A stretch of 10,255 nucleotides of DNA from Candidatus Phaeomarinibacter sp. (GCA_028279995.1 JANQMQ010000299.1:1-10255); one strand, 5' to 3'. Counted from the first letter of the stretch, positions 1 to 8,228 are shown. Numbers and translations: made by a program. The notes: generated by a model not told the origin, from the sequence alone.

Positions 1-986
1 CAGTCGATGCGGTGCTGGCCCGGGACGATGCAAATGGCCGCCCCTTCGGGTTTGCCCCCCATTCCGGCTTTCAGCGGGCTGCCGCCGGACGCACGCTGGT
101 TGTGGTGGATGCTGGCGCGCCCCCCAGGCCGGCCACTGCCACACAGGCCCATGCCGGCTGCCTGAGTTTTGAGATGAGCGCCGGGCGGCACCGGCTGATC
201 GTCAATTGCGGCCCGAGCCACATGCGCGCGCTCACCCCGCAGGCAGATCAATGGTCAGACGCGGCGCGCGCAACCGCCGCCCATTCCACCGTTACCGTGG
301 ATGACACATCTTCCGCACACATCCTGCAGGCACGCTGGCTGCGTAGAATCTTGGGGCCGCGTCTGGTTCTCGGACCAAAGCTGGTCGAAAGCCGCCGCAC
401 GGAGGAAGACCGCGGGGTCTGGCTCGAGATGCGCCATGACGGCTACATCCAGCGCTTCGGCCTGGAGCATGAACGCCGGGTCTACCTGTCCGCCGACGGG
501 GACGATTTCCGCGGCGAGGACACCCTGTTCCGCCTGCGCCCGCCCGGTGCCAAATGGTGGGACCCGCTGCGCCTCTTCTCGGGCGGCGAGCGCGAAGAAG
601 ACTTTGCCGTCCGCTTCCATCTGCACCCCGATGTCCGGGTGTCCATGGCCCATGACGGCACCACCATTCTGGCGCTTCTGCCAAACGGCGATGGTTGGCA
701 GTTCCGCGCCAGCGGCAATGCCGAGATGACCCTCGAGGAATCCATCTATATGGGCCAGCCCGGCCCGCCGCGCCGCACCCAGCAGATCGTGGTGAGCCAT
801 CACGTGTTCCGGGACGAAGCCCATGTGAAGTGGAGTTTTCGGCGGCTGACCACCAAAAATCTGGGGACTGCGGACGAAGCTGCCGCAAAGCCTGAGCAGA
901 CGGATGCCTTTGCCCCCGAAGAAGCCGAGCCGGCAGTGCCGCCTATCGGCGTGCCCGAGACAGCCAAACCTTCCGACGACGCATAG
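1..986 (+). CDS. Heparinase II/III-family protein, C-terminal part (5' end outside window)
   Basis: The reading frame is open from the left edge (first full codon at 3) to TAG at 984-986, so only about 327 C-terminal residues are seen. The GTG at 12 is probably internal. The sequence AHSTVTVDDTSSA (279-317) and a later HERRVYLSADGDDFRGED stretch (about 468-530) are typical of the C-terminal beta-sheet domain of heparinase II/III-like proteins (PF07940). Characterised members are polysaccharide lyases of uronic-acid-containing glycans, but the catalytic alpha-helical part lies outside the window, so activity cannot be judged. After the domain (past the WSFRRL segment near 830-847) comes an acidic, proline- and alanine-rich tail of about 45 residues, probably disordered. 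purH follows 117 bp later on the same strand. In alphaproteobacteria this neighbour is a familiar one, though its functional link to purine synthesis is not established. Family assignment is good; substrate is unknown. Confidence 0.85.
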   Translation, partial: VDAVLARDDANGRPFGFAPHSGFQRAAAGRTLVVVDAGAPPRPATATQAHAGCLSFEMSAGRHRLIVNCGPSHMRALTPQADQWSDAARATAAHSTVTVDDTSSAHILQARWLRRILGPRLVLGPKLVESRRTEEDRGVWLEMRHDGYIQRFGLEHERRVYLSADGDDFRGEDTLFRLRPPGAKWWDPLRLFSGGEREEDFAVRFHLHPDVRVSMAHDGTTILALLPNGDGWQFRASGNAEMTLEESIYMGQPGPPRRTQQIVVSHHVFRDEAHVKWSFRRLTTKNLGTADEAAAKPEQTDAFAPEEAEPAVPPIGVPETAKPSDDA

Positions 987-1103
987 CGACCTTGCGTGGA
1001 GATGGAGGCTACAGGGCAGCCCATGGGCTTCATGCCGCCGCGCAAACGTGCTATCGCGCCCGCATCTGACATCGCTCCCGTCCTTTCAAAGGCTTGTCTT
1101 CCC

Positions 1104-2702
1104 ATGACCGTACAACAGTCCCCGCTTCGCCCCGTCCGCCGCGCGCTCCTGTCCGTCTCGGACAAGACCGGGCTCATAGACTTCGGCACGGCCCTGGCAG
1201 AGCGCGGCGTCCAGCTGGTCTCCACGGGAGGGACCGCCAAGGCCCTGCGCGACGCAGGCCTCGAGGTGGCAGACGTCTCCGACATCACCCAGTTTCCGGA
1301 AATGATGGATGGCCGGGTCAAGACATTGCACCCCGGCGTGCACGGAGGCCTGCTCTATGTGCGCGGCAACGAGACCCATGAGGAAGCAGCCAACAAGCAC
1401 AACATCATGCCCATCGACCTTTTGGCCGTGAACCTCTACCCGTTTGAAGAAACGATTTCCAAAGGCGCGGACTACGACACTTCAATCGAAAACATCGACA
1501 TCGGCGGCCCGGCAATGATCCGTGCTGCCGCCAAGAACCATGACGGCGTGGCGGTGCTCGTGGATGCCAGCGACTATCAGGCTGTGCTTGCCGACATGGA
1601 TGCCCACGACAACCAGACCAGCTTCAAGCTACGCCAGCGCCTCGCCGCCAAGGCCTACGCGCGCACCGCAGCTTATGATGCCGCCATCTCGAACTGGTTC
1701 GCCGAGGAACTCGAAGACGATGCCCCGGCCTATCGCGCCGTTGCCGGCACCCTGGCGCAGACCCTGCGCTACGGCGAGAACCCGCACCAGAACGCAGCCT
1801 TCTACACAACAGGCGACAACCGCCCCGGTGTCGCCACGGCAACCCAGCTGCAGGGCAAGGAACTGTCCTACAACAATCTGAACGACACTGACGCCGCCTT
1901 TGAGTGCGTGGCGGAATTCGGCACGGAACAACCTGCCGTCGCGATCATCAAGCACGCCAACCCCTGTGGTGTGGCGCTGGGCGGCTCGCTTGTGGAGGCC
2001 TATGAGAAGGCGCTGCGCTGTGACCCTGTCTCAGCCTTCGGCGGCATCATTGCCCTCAATGGCACTCTTGATGGGGCCACGGCTGAAAAGATCTCCGGCA
2101 TCTTTACCGAGGTCATCATTGCACCGGACGCAGATGACGCGGCGCGCGAGATCATCGCGAAGAAAAAGAACCTCCGCCTGCTGATTACCGGCGGCCTGCC
2201 CGACCCGGAAGCCCGGGGCTTCACCGCCAAGACCGTTGCCGGCGGCATGCTGGTGCAGTCGCGTGACGCCGGCCGCGTCACACCCGCAGACCTCAAGGTG
2301 GTCACCAAGCGTGCGCCGTCCGAGCGGGAAATGAGTGATCTGCTCTTTGCCTTCCGTGTGGCCAAGCATGTGAAGTCCAACGCCATCATCTACGCCAAGG
2401 ACAATGCCACGGTCGGCATCGGCGCCGGGCAGATGAGCCGCGTTGATTCAAGCCGCATTGCCGCCCGCAAATCCGAGGATGCTGCCAAGGAAGCAGGCCT
2501 GACCGAAGCGCTGGCCAAAGGTTCCGTTGTGGCGTCAGACGCCTTCTTCCCCTTTGCCGACGGTCTGTTGAGCGCGGCAGAGGCAGGAGCCACCGCTGTC
2601 ATCCAGCCGGGCGGCTCGATCCGCGACGATGAAGTGATCGCCGCCGCGGACGAAGCCGGTCTTGCCATGGTGCTCACAGGTATGCGTCACTTCCGGCACT
2701 GA
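1104..2702 (+). CDS. purH: Bifunctional AICAR formyltransferase / IMP cyclohydrolase PurH
   Basis: PurH carries out the last two steps of de novo purine synthesis in the cytoplasm: formylation of AICAR by 10-formyl-tetrahydrofolate, then ring closure to IMP. The protein is 532 residues, against 529 in E. coli. The N-terminal MGS-like cyclohydrolase domain (about 1-200) opens with [12 protein letters not shown] and contains [12 protein letters not shown] (71-82). The transformylase domain follows, with LRYGENPHQ (221-229), [11 protein letters not shown] (255-265) and the catalytic-site KHANPCG (283-289, Lys283 and His284). The C-terminus ends in the usual GMRHFRH. I chose ATG 1104 because it gives the family length and has AAAGG at 1088-1092. 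The frame stays open upstream to GTG 996, which would add 36 residues that do not look like PurH. No key residue appears missing. It probably shares transcription with the ybjQ-like gene 20 nt downstream. Confidence 0.97.
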   Translation: MTVQQSPLRPVRRALLSVSDKTGLIDFGTALAERGVQLVSTGGTAKALRDAGLEVADVSDITQFPEMMDGRVKTLHPGVHGGLLYVRGNETHEEAANKHNIMPIDLLAVNLYPFEETISKGADYDTSIENIDIGGPAMIRAAAKNHDGVAVLVDASDYQAVLADMDAHDNQTSFKLRQRLAAKAYARTAAYDAAISNWFAEELEDDAPAYRAVAGTLAQTLRYGENPHQNAAFYTTGDNRPGVATATQLQGKELSYNNLNDTDAAFECVAEFGTEQPAVAIIKHANPCGVALGGSLVEAYEKALRCDPVSAFGGIIALNGTLDGATAEKISGIFTEVIIAPDADDAAREIIAKKKNLRLLITGGLPDPEARGFTAKTVAGGMLVQSRDAGRVTPADLKVVTKRAPSEREMSDLLFAFRVAKHVKSNAIIYAKDNATVGIGAGQMSRVDSSRIAARKSEDAAKEAGLTEALAKGSVVASDAFFPFADGLLSAAEAGATAVIQPGGSIRDDEVIAAADEAGLAMVLTGMRHFRH

Positions 2703-2722
2703 TTGCCTCAGGAGTTACCCCC

Positions 2723-3061
2723 ATGCTCGTCACCACCACCAATACCGTCGAAGGCCGCCGCATTGTCGAATACAAGGGCCTTGTGGCAGGCGAAGCCGTG
2801 ACAGGCGCCAACGTCGTGCGTGATATCTTTGCCAACATCCGTGACTTCTTCGGCGGCAGGTCAGGTGCGTATGAAAAAGTCTTCCGCTCCAGCCGCGAGG
2901 CCGCCATTGAAGACATGATGCGCAACGCGCAGGCCGCAGGTGCCAATGCGGTCGTCGGTGCCAATGCGGTCGTCGGTGTCGACATCGACTACGAGGCTGT
3001 CGGCCGCTCGGGCTCCATTCTCATGGCAACGGCCTGCGGCACGGCAGTTGTGCTGGAATAG
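2723..3061 (+). CDS. ybjQ: UPF0145 / YbjQ-family small protein with internal duplication
   Basis: A 112-residue cytoplasmic protein of the YbjQ/UPF0145 family (PF01906, named putative heavy-metal-binding; members form oligomers and have no firmly proven role). The family signature is clear: [19 protein letters not shown] near the N-terminus, then [20 protein letters not shown] with the GRSGAYE segment, and VDIDYEAVG followed by GTAVVLE at the end. ATG 2723 has GGAG at 2711-2714, a good distance away. Relatives such as E. coli YbjQ have a single G-A-D/N-A-V-V block before the V/I-D-I-D-Y-E segment. Here the block GANAVV is present twice (residues 73-78 and 79-84), which explains the extra length. 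It begins 20 nt after purH, so co-transcription is likely. Its stop lies 3 bp from the stop of the convergent transporter gene. Whether the duplicated protein still folds and assembles normally cannot be seen from sequence. Confidence 0.9.
   Translation: MLVTTTNTVEGRRIVEYKGLVAGEAVTGANVVRDIFANIRDFFGGRSGAYEKVFRSSREAAIEDMMRNAQAAGANAVVGANAVVGVDIDYEAVGRSGSILMATACGTAVVLE
2939..2978 (+). repeat. Exact 18-bp tandem duplication inside the ybjQ-like gene
   Basis: The unit GGTGCCAATGCGGTCGTC occurs at 2939-2956 and again at 2957-2974. The match at period 18 continues through 2978, then breaks at 2979. It is in frame and encodes GANAVV twice. The two copies are identical at every base, which suggests a recent slippage or duplication event, or a collapse or duplication error in assembly. 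Confidence 0.95.
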
Positions 3062-3064
3062 CCG

Positions 3065-4495
3065 CTAGGCGTGGATCGCCTCGGACCGCTCTTCTTTGAC
3101 AAAGAACATCAACGCCAGACCGGCGACGAGAAACACCAGAACAATCGACAACCCGAGACGCTGATTGCCTGTGGCCTGGGTCACAATGCCGATGGTCAGC
3201 GGCGCGAGGAATGTCGTCGCCTTGCCCGCAAGGGCATAGAGCCCGAAGAACTCCGCCATCATCTCGCGCGGCGCCAAGCGCGCCAGCATTGTCCGGCTGG
3301 ACGCCAGCGCCGGACCAACGCCGACACCGAACAGACAGGCCACCACAAGAAAGGCGATCTCGCCCGGGCTGGAGAACGGTGCCGCCCCCTCCGCCCTTGG
3401 CTCGACATCCATCACGAAGAACATTGTGTCGCGGTCAACCGATACCAACGCAAGGGTCGTCAGGATAACCAGCAGCAGCGCCGCAACGATTGTCCGCTTG
3501 CTGCCAAAGCGCGCGTCGATCACGCCGCCGAGAAATCCGCCAAGGCCCGAGAACAGCGTCACGATGATGCCGAAGACCGCCAGTTCCAGCGCCCCCCAGC
3601 CGAACAGCGCTCCAGCAATGATGCCCCCGAACATGAACACCGCAGCACAGCCGTCGTAGTAGAGCATCCGTGCGATCAGATAGAGAGCGATGTTGCGGAA
3701 GTGTTTGAGGCGCCGGAAGGTCTCTCCCAGTTGCCGCAAACCCTGTCGCGCAGCGGCCGTGCGGCCCAGACCGGTCTTTGGCTGGTCCGGTGTCAGAAGG
3801 AACAACGGCAACATGAAAACCAAGAACCACAGACCCGCCAGCGGGCCAACGATGCGCTCGTCTTCATAGGCATCCCGGTCGAGCCCAAGCAGCGGCACAT
3901 CGGGAATGAACGAGGCCTCGATATTGCCGGGCAGCTGGAACGCAAACAGCACCAGCGCCAGAACAAAGATACCCGCCACCTGCGCGATTCCGAAGCCGAC
4001 GCCCGACAGCAGCGCCATCCGCCGTTCAGTGGCGATGTTGGGCAGCATGGCGTTGGCGAAGGTGATGACGAACTCCGCCGAGATGGACGCCAGGATCACT
4101 AGCACCATGATCGGCAGAAGGGCGCCGCCCGGCTCCGCGATCCACAGCCCGGTGCAGGAAGCGGCCACCCCGATTAGGAAAACGCCAATAAAGGGTTTGC
4201 GCGGGCCCGCAGCATCCGCCATGGCGCCCAGAACGGGGGAGAGCAACGCAATCGCGACACCCGCAATGGCTTGCGTATAGCCCCAATAGGCCTGGCCGTC
4301 GGCGGCATCTCCCTGAAAGAAGACATTGGCGAAATAGTTGGCGAACAGGAAAATGGTAATGAGCGAGAAGTAGGGCTGGTTCGCCCACTCATACATCAGC
4401 CACCCGACCTGACCGGTTGTGTGGTTGTCCGGTTCTCCTCGAGGGGCAGCGGCAAGATGCGTCTCCTCCTCACCGCGTGGCCAGCCTTCACTCAT
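3065..4495 (-). CDS. MFS transporter, UMF1/Atg22-like (third of three tandem paralogues)
   Basis: A 476-residue polytopic inner-membrane protein, the usual size for a 12-helix major facilitator. The motif YEWANQP (35-41) at the start of the first membrane helix is the hallmark of the UMF1/Atg22-like branch (PF11700). GAMADAAGPRKP (90-101) is the MFS motif A in the loop between helices 2 and 3, and GGVIDARFGSKRT is its counterpart in the second half. SRTMLARLAP (400-409) and EFFGLYALAGK (415-425) match the conserved helix-10/11 region of UMF1 proteins. ATG 4495 has GAAGGA upstream, beside the stop of the preceding gene, from which it is separated by 15 nt, so it is the last gene of the TetR operon. 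It shares the loop APFSS..GE with the first transporter but LPGN...PLLGLD with the middle one, so none of the three is a recent copy. Substrate and direction of transport are unknown. Confidence 0.88.
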   Translation of the reverse strand: MSEGWPRGEEETHLAAAPRGEPDNHTTGQVGWLMYEWANQPYFSLITIFLFANYFANVFFQGDAADGQAYWGYTQAIAGVAIALLSPVLGAMADAAGPRKPFIGVFLIGVAASCTGLWIAEPGGALLPIMVLVILASISAEFVITFANAMLPNIATERRMALLSGVGFGIAQVAGIFVLALVLFAFQLPGNIEASFIPDVPLLGLDRDAYEDERIVGPLAGLWFLVFMLPLFLLTPDQPKTGLGRTAAARQGLRQLGETFRRLKHFRNIALYLIARMLYYDGCAAVFMFGGIIAGALFGWGALELAVFGIIVTLFSGLGGFLGGVIDARFGSKRTIVAALLLVILTTLALVSVDRDTMFFVMDVEPRAEGAAPFSSPGEIAFLVVACLFGVGVGPALASSRTMLARLAPREMMAEFFGLYALAGKATTFLAPLTIGIVTQATGNQRLGLSIVLVFLVAGLALMFFVKEERSEAIHA

Positions 4496-4510
4496 CCGTA
4501 TACGGTCCTT

Positions 4511-6034
4511 CTAGCCATGATCATCCGGCGCGCGCTCGGACCGGGTTTCCCGAACGAACACCATGACCGCCAGCCCCGCAATGAGGAGCAGCAGGATCGA
4601 ACCGAAGCCGGCGCGCTGACTGTCAAACATGTCCGTCGAGATGCCAACGAGGATCGGCGCCACGAATGCCGTCGCCGTGCCGGACAGGGCGTAGAGCCCG
4701 AAGAACTCGGTCATCATCTGCGCCGGCGCGATGCGCGCCAGCATGGTACGCGAATTGGCATAGGCCGCCGTAATGAAGATCGCGATGATGATCACCACGC
4801 ACAGATACATGAGTTCCGGCAGTGTCTTGAAGAACGGCAGCGACCATATGGGGCCGGTCACTTCATAGGGCTGGAAGAACAGTTCATTGGGGGTGATGGA
4901 GACGGCAAGCAGCAGACCGATGGTCGTGCCGCCGATGGATGTCATGATCGCGACCTTGGACCCGAACGTATCGTCCAGCCAGCCGCCGATGAGCCCGCCG
5001 AGCACGGCGAAGACAGAAAGAATGATGCCGTAGACCAGCATGTCCAGCGGTCCCCACCCGAAGACACCGGCTGCATAGACACCACCGAAGATGAGAACAG
5101 CCGTCTTGCCGTCATTGTAGAGCATGCGCGCGCCCAGATAGGTGGCGACATTGCGGTAGTGCTTGAGGCGCATGATCGTCTGCACCACACGCGCTACACC
5201 TTTGCGCATGGCCTCCATGGCCCCGATGGTGTTCTTCGCGGCATCCGGCGTGAACAGGAACAGGGGCAGCGAAAAGGCCGCGAGCCAGAGACCGGCAACC
5301 GGGCCCGAGATGCGGCTGTCCTGATGCAGTGACTGATCAAGACCAAGAAGAGGCGTATCCGGAACAAAGCCCCACGGCACATTTCCAGGCAGGGTGAAGA
5401 ACACCAGCATGAAGATGAGAATGAGGAGCCCACCGAGATTGCCCAGCGCCAGCCCCAACCCGGAGAGGAACCCGATGCGTGAATGCGGCGCAATGGAGGG
5501 CAGCATGGAGTTGTGGAACACGGCGGAGAATTCATACGCGATGGTGATCGTCACTATGCAGAGCGTCACGCCCCAGATGCCGATACCGCCATCCCCGGGC
5601 AACGCAAACCACAGGGCAATCATGGCAGGGACCATGATCAGCGTGAAAGCAATGATCCATGGCTTGCGGGTGCCGCCGAGGTCTGCAATGGCCCCGAGAA
5701 ACGGCGCGAGGATGGCAATCGCCGCCCCGGCAAAACCGTTTATGTACCCCCAGATGGCCTGACCCTGTACCGGGTCGCCCACCACATGGTTGGAGAAGTA
5801 GGGCGCAAACACATAGATGGTGATCAGAAGAACGTAAGGATTGCGGGCCCACTCGAAGATCGCCCAGGAAATCTGCCCGCGCCTGTCGGCGGGAACGCCG
5901 CCGTCTGCTGCCTGCGTATCCGGCCCCGGCTCATCAATGCCCGCAGGCGTGGATGGTGTAACGGGAACTTCCGTGATGTCCTGTGACAAGCGTGTGCCCT
6001 CCCCCGGCGCAAATGGCCCGGATACGCCGGACAC
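4511..6034 (-). CDS. MFS transporter, UMF1/Atg22-like, with N-terminal extension and non-ATG start (second of three)
   Basis: Up to 507 residues, with 12 predicted membrane helices expected from the family. Landmarks are FEWARNP (60-66), GAIADLGGTRKP (114-125), GGWLDDTFGSK in the second half, SRTMLARIAP (428-437) and EFFGLYALSGT (442-452). It differs from its two sisters in having Arg for Ala/Gln-type residues in the WANQP motif (WARNP) and Thr where they have Lys in the helix-11 motif (SGT versus GK). The first 50 residues are a Pro/Gly/acid-rich, probably disordered cytoplasmic extension. A TGA lies immediately before GTG 6034 in this frame and no in-frame ATG occurs before the first helix. 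The start is therefore GTG 6034, or TTG 5989, which has the better purine-rich ribosome site (GGGGGAGGG). An ATG at 6036-6038 is in another frame that stops at 5934-5936. The gene lies 19 nt after the preceding transporter in the same operon. Confidence 0.86.
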   Translation of the reverse strand: MSGVSGPFAPGEGTRLSQDITEVPVTPSTPAGIDEPGPDTQAADGGVPADRRGQISWAIFEWARNPYVLLITIYVFAPYFSNHVVGDPVQGQAIWGYINGFAGAAIAILAPFLGAIADLGGTRKPWIIAFTLIMVPAMIALWFALPGDGGIGIWGVTLCIVTITIAYEFSAVFHNSMLPSIAPHSRIGFLSGLGLALGNLGGLLILIFMLVFFTLPGNVPWGFVPDTPLLGLDQSLHQDSRISGPVAGLWLAAFSLPLFLFTPDAAKNTIGAMEAMRKGVARVVQTIMRLKHYRNVATYLGARMLYNDGKTAVLIFGGVYAAGVFGWGPLDMLVYGIILSVFAVLGGLIGGWLDDTFGSKVAIMTSIGGTTIGLLLAVSITPNELFFQPYEVTGPIWSLPFFKTLPELMYLCVVIIIAIFITAAYANSRTMLARIAPAQMMTEFFGLYALSGTATAFVAPILVGISTDMFDSQRAGFGSILLLLIAGLAVMVFVRETRSERAPDDHG

Positions 6035-6053
6035 TCATCTTCTTGTTTTGACG

Positions 6054-7481
6054 TCAGTCCGAGATCGCTTCTTCACGGCGTTCGGTGACCCCGAGCAACA
6101 GCATAAAGCCAACCACGAGAAAGACCACAATGACAGCAAGGCCGGCCCGCTGGCTGGCATAGGTTGCAGTGGCCCAGGCAATGGCGAACGGCGCGAGAAA
6201 CGCCGTGGCCTTGCCGGAAAGCGCATAGAGCCCGAAGAACTCTGTCATCATGCTCGGCGGTGCCATACGGGCCATCAGGGTGCGGCTGGCAGCCTGGGCG
6301 GGGCCGCCGGACATGCCGATCAGAATGCCGAACACGAGATAGATCTGTTCACCGACGCTGGAGAACGGGGCAGCGCCCGGTTGCGGCGGCTCAACAGGAA
6401 TCGTGAAGAAGATGGTATCCGTTCCGATACTCGCTGACCCGATCGTCGCAACAATCAGCCCGAGGACGGAAATCTGGATGGTGCGCTTGGACCCGATCCG
6501 GTCATCCAGCCAGCCGCCGAGAAATGCACCAGCCGCCGCGAAGATCGACAGGATGATCCCGAAGAGACCGAGCGTCATGATTTCCCAGCCGAAGATGCCC
6601 GCCGCATAGATGCCGCCAAAAGCAAAGATGGCCGACAGTCCGTCAAAATACAGCATCCGCGACAGCAGATAGAGAGCGATGTTGCGGTAGCGGTTGAGGT
6701 GGCCGAGCGTCCGACCAAGCTGCTTCAGGCCCTTGGAGACTGCCGCTCCCGGTCGTACGCCGGTCGCAGGCGCATCCGGTGTGAACAGGAAAAGCGGGAT
6801 GATGAAGAGGGCAAACCAGATGGCCGTCATCGGCCCGGCAAACCGGTCCGCTTCAGACTGGGCAGGATCAAGACCGAACAGCGGCGGCGCACCCAGCATA
6901 GTGAGGCCGGTCTCCCTGTCTGCCGCCAGAAAGAACAGCATCAGGACAAGCGCCAGAAGGCCGCCTACATACCCGATGCCCCATCCCGCGCCCGACAATG
7001 TGCCCATGCGCGCCGACGACACAAGCGACGGCAGCATGGCGTTGTTGAACACCACCGCGAATTCCATGGCCACCGCGGCCGCCGCCGCCGCCACCATGAT
7101 CGGCAGCGGGTTGATGGCTCCTTCCCCCGGCATGGCGAACCACAGGCAGGCAACCGCCAGACAGAAGGCAAGCGTGCAGACAAGAAGCCACGGCTTGCGT
7201 CGGCCGGTCTGGTCGGCGATAGACCCGAGGATGGGGGACATCACAGCGATGATCAGTCCCGCATAACCCAGCGTCTCCCCCCACAGCACCTGCCCCTGCG
7301 TCGGATCGCCGACATAGGTGGCGGCGAAGTAGGGCGCGAAAATGAAAGTGGTGATGAGCGTGTAGTAGGGCTGGTTGGCCCAGTCGAACATGGCCCAGGA
7401 CAACTGGCCACGGCGCGATGCTACCGGTCCTCCGATCGCATTGGTGACCGGACCCGCATCGGCGTCTGTTTGAACACTCAT
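6054..7481 (-). CDS. MFS transporter, UMF1/Atg22-like (first of three tandem paralogues)
   Basis: A 475-residue inner-membrane transporter directly behind the tetR-type gene (27 nt gap), preceded by AGGGGGA just upstream of ATG 7481. Landmarks are MFDWANQP (31-38), the UMF1/Atg22-type first-helix motif, then GSIADQTGRRKP (86-97), the MFS motif A, then GGWLDDRIGSKRT as the second-half motif A, and SRTLMARMAP (399-408) followed by EFFGLYALSGK (413-423). The N-terminal 25 residues are hydrophilic and would lie in the cytoplasm. The tail ends in ERREEAISD, similar to the EERSEAIHA end of the third paralogue, so these two share features not found in the middle one. As first transporter behind the repressor it should be the most directly TetR-controlled. 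UMF1-type proteins are not functionally defined in bacteria to my knowledge, so I give no substrate. Confidence 0.9.
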   Translation of the reverse strand: MSVQTDADAGPVTNAIGGPVASRRGQLSWAMFDWANQPYYTLITTFIFAPYFAATYVGDPTQGQVLWGETLGYAGLIIAVMSPILGSIADQTGRRKPWLLVCTLAFCLAVACLWFAMPGEGAINPLPIMVAAAAAAVAMEFAVVFNNAMLPSLVSSARMGTLSGAGWGIGYVGGLLALVLMLFFLAADRETGLTMLGAPPLFGLDPAQSEADRFAGPMTAIWFALFIIPLFLFTPDAPATGVRPGAAVSKGLKQLGRTLGHLNRYRNIALYLLSRMLYFDGLSAIFAFGGIYAAGIFGWEIMTLGLFGIILSIFAAAGAFLGGWLDDRIGSKRTIQISVLGLIVATIGSASIGTDTIFFTIPVEPPQPGAAPFSSVGEQIYLVFGILIGMSGGPAQAASRTLMARMAPPSMMTEFFGLYALSGKATAFLAPFAIAWATATYASQRAGLAVIVVFLVVGFMLLLGVTERREEAISD

Positions 7482-7508
7482 ACTTTCCCCCTGACCCTGA
7501 AGGGGACT

Positions 7509-8168
7509 CTAGCAGTCGTGTGTGACGGATACACCCTGTCGCGGGACGGATGTCCCTTGCATTCCGTCCACCAGCACGCCCAGCGAGCGCAGCGCCTGTG
7601 CCTTCCAGTCACTCATGTCCACCAGACGCGAGACATCATGCTGGCGCAGGCTGACATAGCCATGAAGGATCGCCCACGTCTGGACGGCAGCATCCTGCTT
7701 CTGCTTGCGTGTCGCGGTTGGCGGTAGCAGTGCCGCCACATGCCGGGCCATGGTGGTGAAGGCAGTGGCCCCCACATGCTCCGCATCCGGCGAGGGAACG
7801 AACCCCGGATCGCGCTCCCCGAAAATCAGCCGGTAGTGGGCCGCATGATTTTCCGCCATGTCGAGATACTGCGCGGATGCCTGCATGATGGTGTCCCGCC
7901 CGGACAGCGATGTATCGGCCACCGTCATGCTGTCAATGACAAGCTCAAAACCCTCGATGTACAGCGCGTCCAGAATGCCCTGCTTGCCCTGGAAATGGCT
8001 GTAGATGCCGATGGTGGAGATGCCGGCTCTGGCGGCAATGGCCCGGACACTGAGGGATTTCACACCGCCTTCCAGAAACAGCTCTGATGCCGCAGCCAGA
8101 ATATTGGCCTTTGCTTCCTCAGAATTCTGGGAGGAAGCCTCAGCTTTTTGGGCTCTTTTGACGGCCAT
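7509..8168 (-). CDS. TetR-family transcriptional repressor (WHG-type C-terminal domain)
   Basis: A 219-residue DNA-binding regulator. The N-terminal TetR domain (about 17-65) contains ILAAASELFLEGGVKSLSVR and the helix-turn-helix RAIAARAGISTIGIYSHF (42-59), with the usual Y-x-H-F and a following K-x-x-I/L. The C-terminal ligand-binding half has HYRLIFGE and, further on, WAILHGYVSL, the Trp/His/Gly signature of the WHG subgroup (PF13305 type). I chose ATG 8168: it places the helix-turn-helix at the normal distance, although the ribosome site is weak (GGAAG about 10 nt upstream). The frame is open back to GTG 8219, but that codon lies inside an operator palindrome and the extra residues look non-coding. 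The gene heads the transporter operon and is divergent from the flavin oxidoreductase, so it most likely represses both and itself through the palindromes at 8213-8258. The inducer is unknown, perhaps the substrate or product of the oxidoreductase. Confidence 0.92.
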   Translation of the reverse strand: MAVKRAQKAEASSQNSEEAKANILAAASELFLEGGVKSLSVRAIAARAGISTIGIYSHFQGKQGILDALYIEGFELVIDSMTVADTSLSGRDTIMQASAQYLDMAENHAAHYRLIFGERDPGFVPSPDAEHVGATAFTTMARHVAALLPPTATRKQKQDAAVQTWAILHGYVSLRQHDVSRLVDMSDWKAQALRSLGVLVDGMQGTSVPRQGVSVTHDC

Positions 8169-8212
8169 TGGGGGGTGGCTTCCGGTTTTCAGGAGATTGC
8201 GCTTGACACGCC

Positions 8213-8225
8213 ATAACACTGTTAT
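8213..8225. promoter_or_regulatory. Putative TetR operator O1
   Basis: ATAACACTGTTAT is a perfect inverted repeat with 6-bp arms and one central base. It lies 44 bp upstream of the repressor start codon. The same 13-bp core recurs at 8244-8256 in the same intergenic region. Size and symmetry suit a TetR dimer. Binding by this particular repressor is inferred from position. Confidence 0.75.
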
Positions 8226-8228
8226 TAG

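Noticed and set aside
987..1103. ZTP (pfl) riboswitch upstream of purH
   Set aside because: Such riboswitches can precede purH, but the conserved CCGCCTGGGCA-like 3' element is not present here.
3071..4102. Long + strand open frame opposite the third transporter gene
   Set aside because: Its product is rich in Arg, Gln and His with no recognisable domain, and it is antisense to a clear membrane-protein gene. Long antisense frames are expected in GC-rich DNA.
4271..5332. Long + strand open frame spanning the second and third transporter genes
   Set aside because: Highly charged, low-complexity product that crosses a real gene boundary and has no matching ribosome site or domain.
5934..6038. 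Small separate gene starting at ATG 6038
   Set aside because: Only 34 codons, overlapping the transporter start in another frame, with no similarity I recognise. It is kept only as a possible frameshift clue.
6699..7727. Long + strand open frame opposite the first transporter and tetR
   Set aside because: Same antisense pattern, running across the stop of tetR and the start of the transporter.
8169..8219. N-terminal extension of the TetR protein to GTG 8219
   Set aside because: The codon lies in operator O1, and the extra 17 residues precede the normal start of the TetR domain without resembling it.
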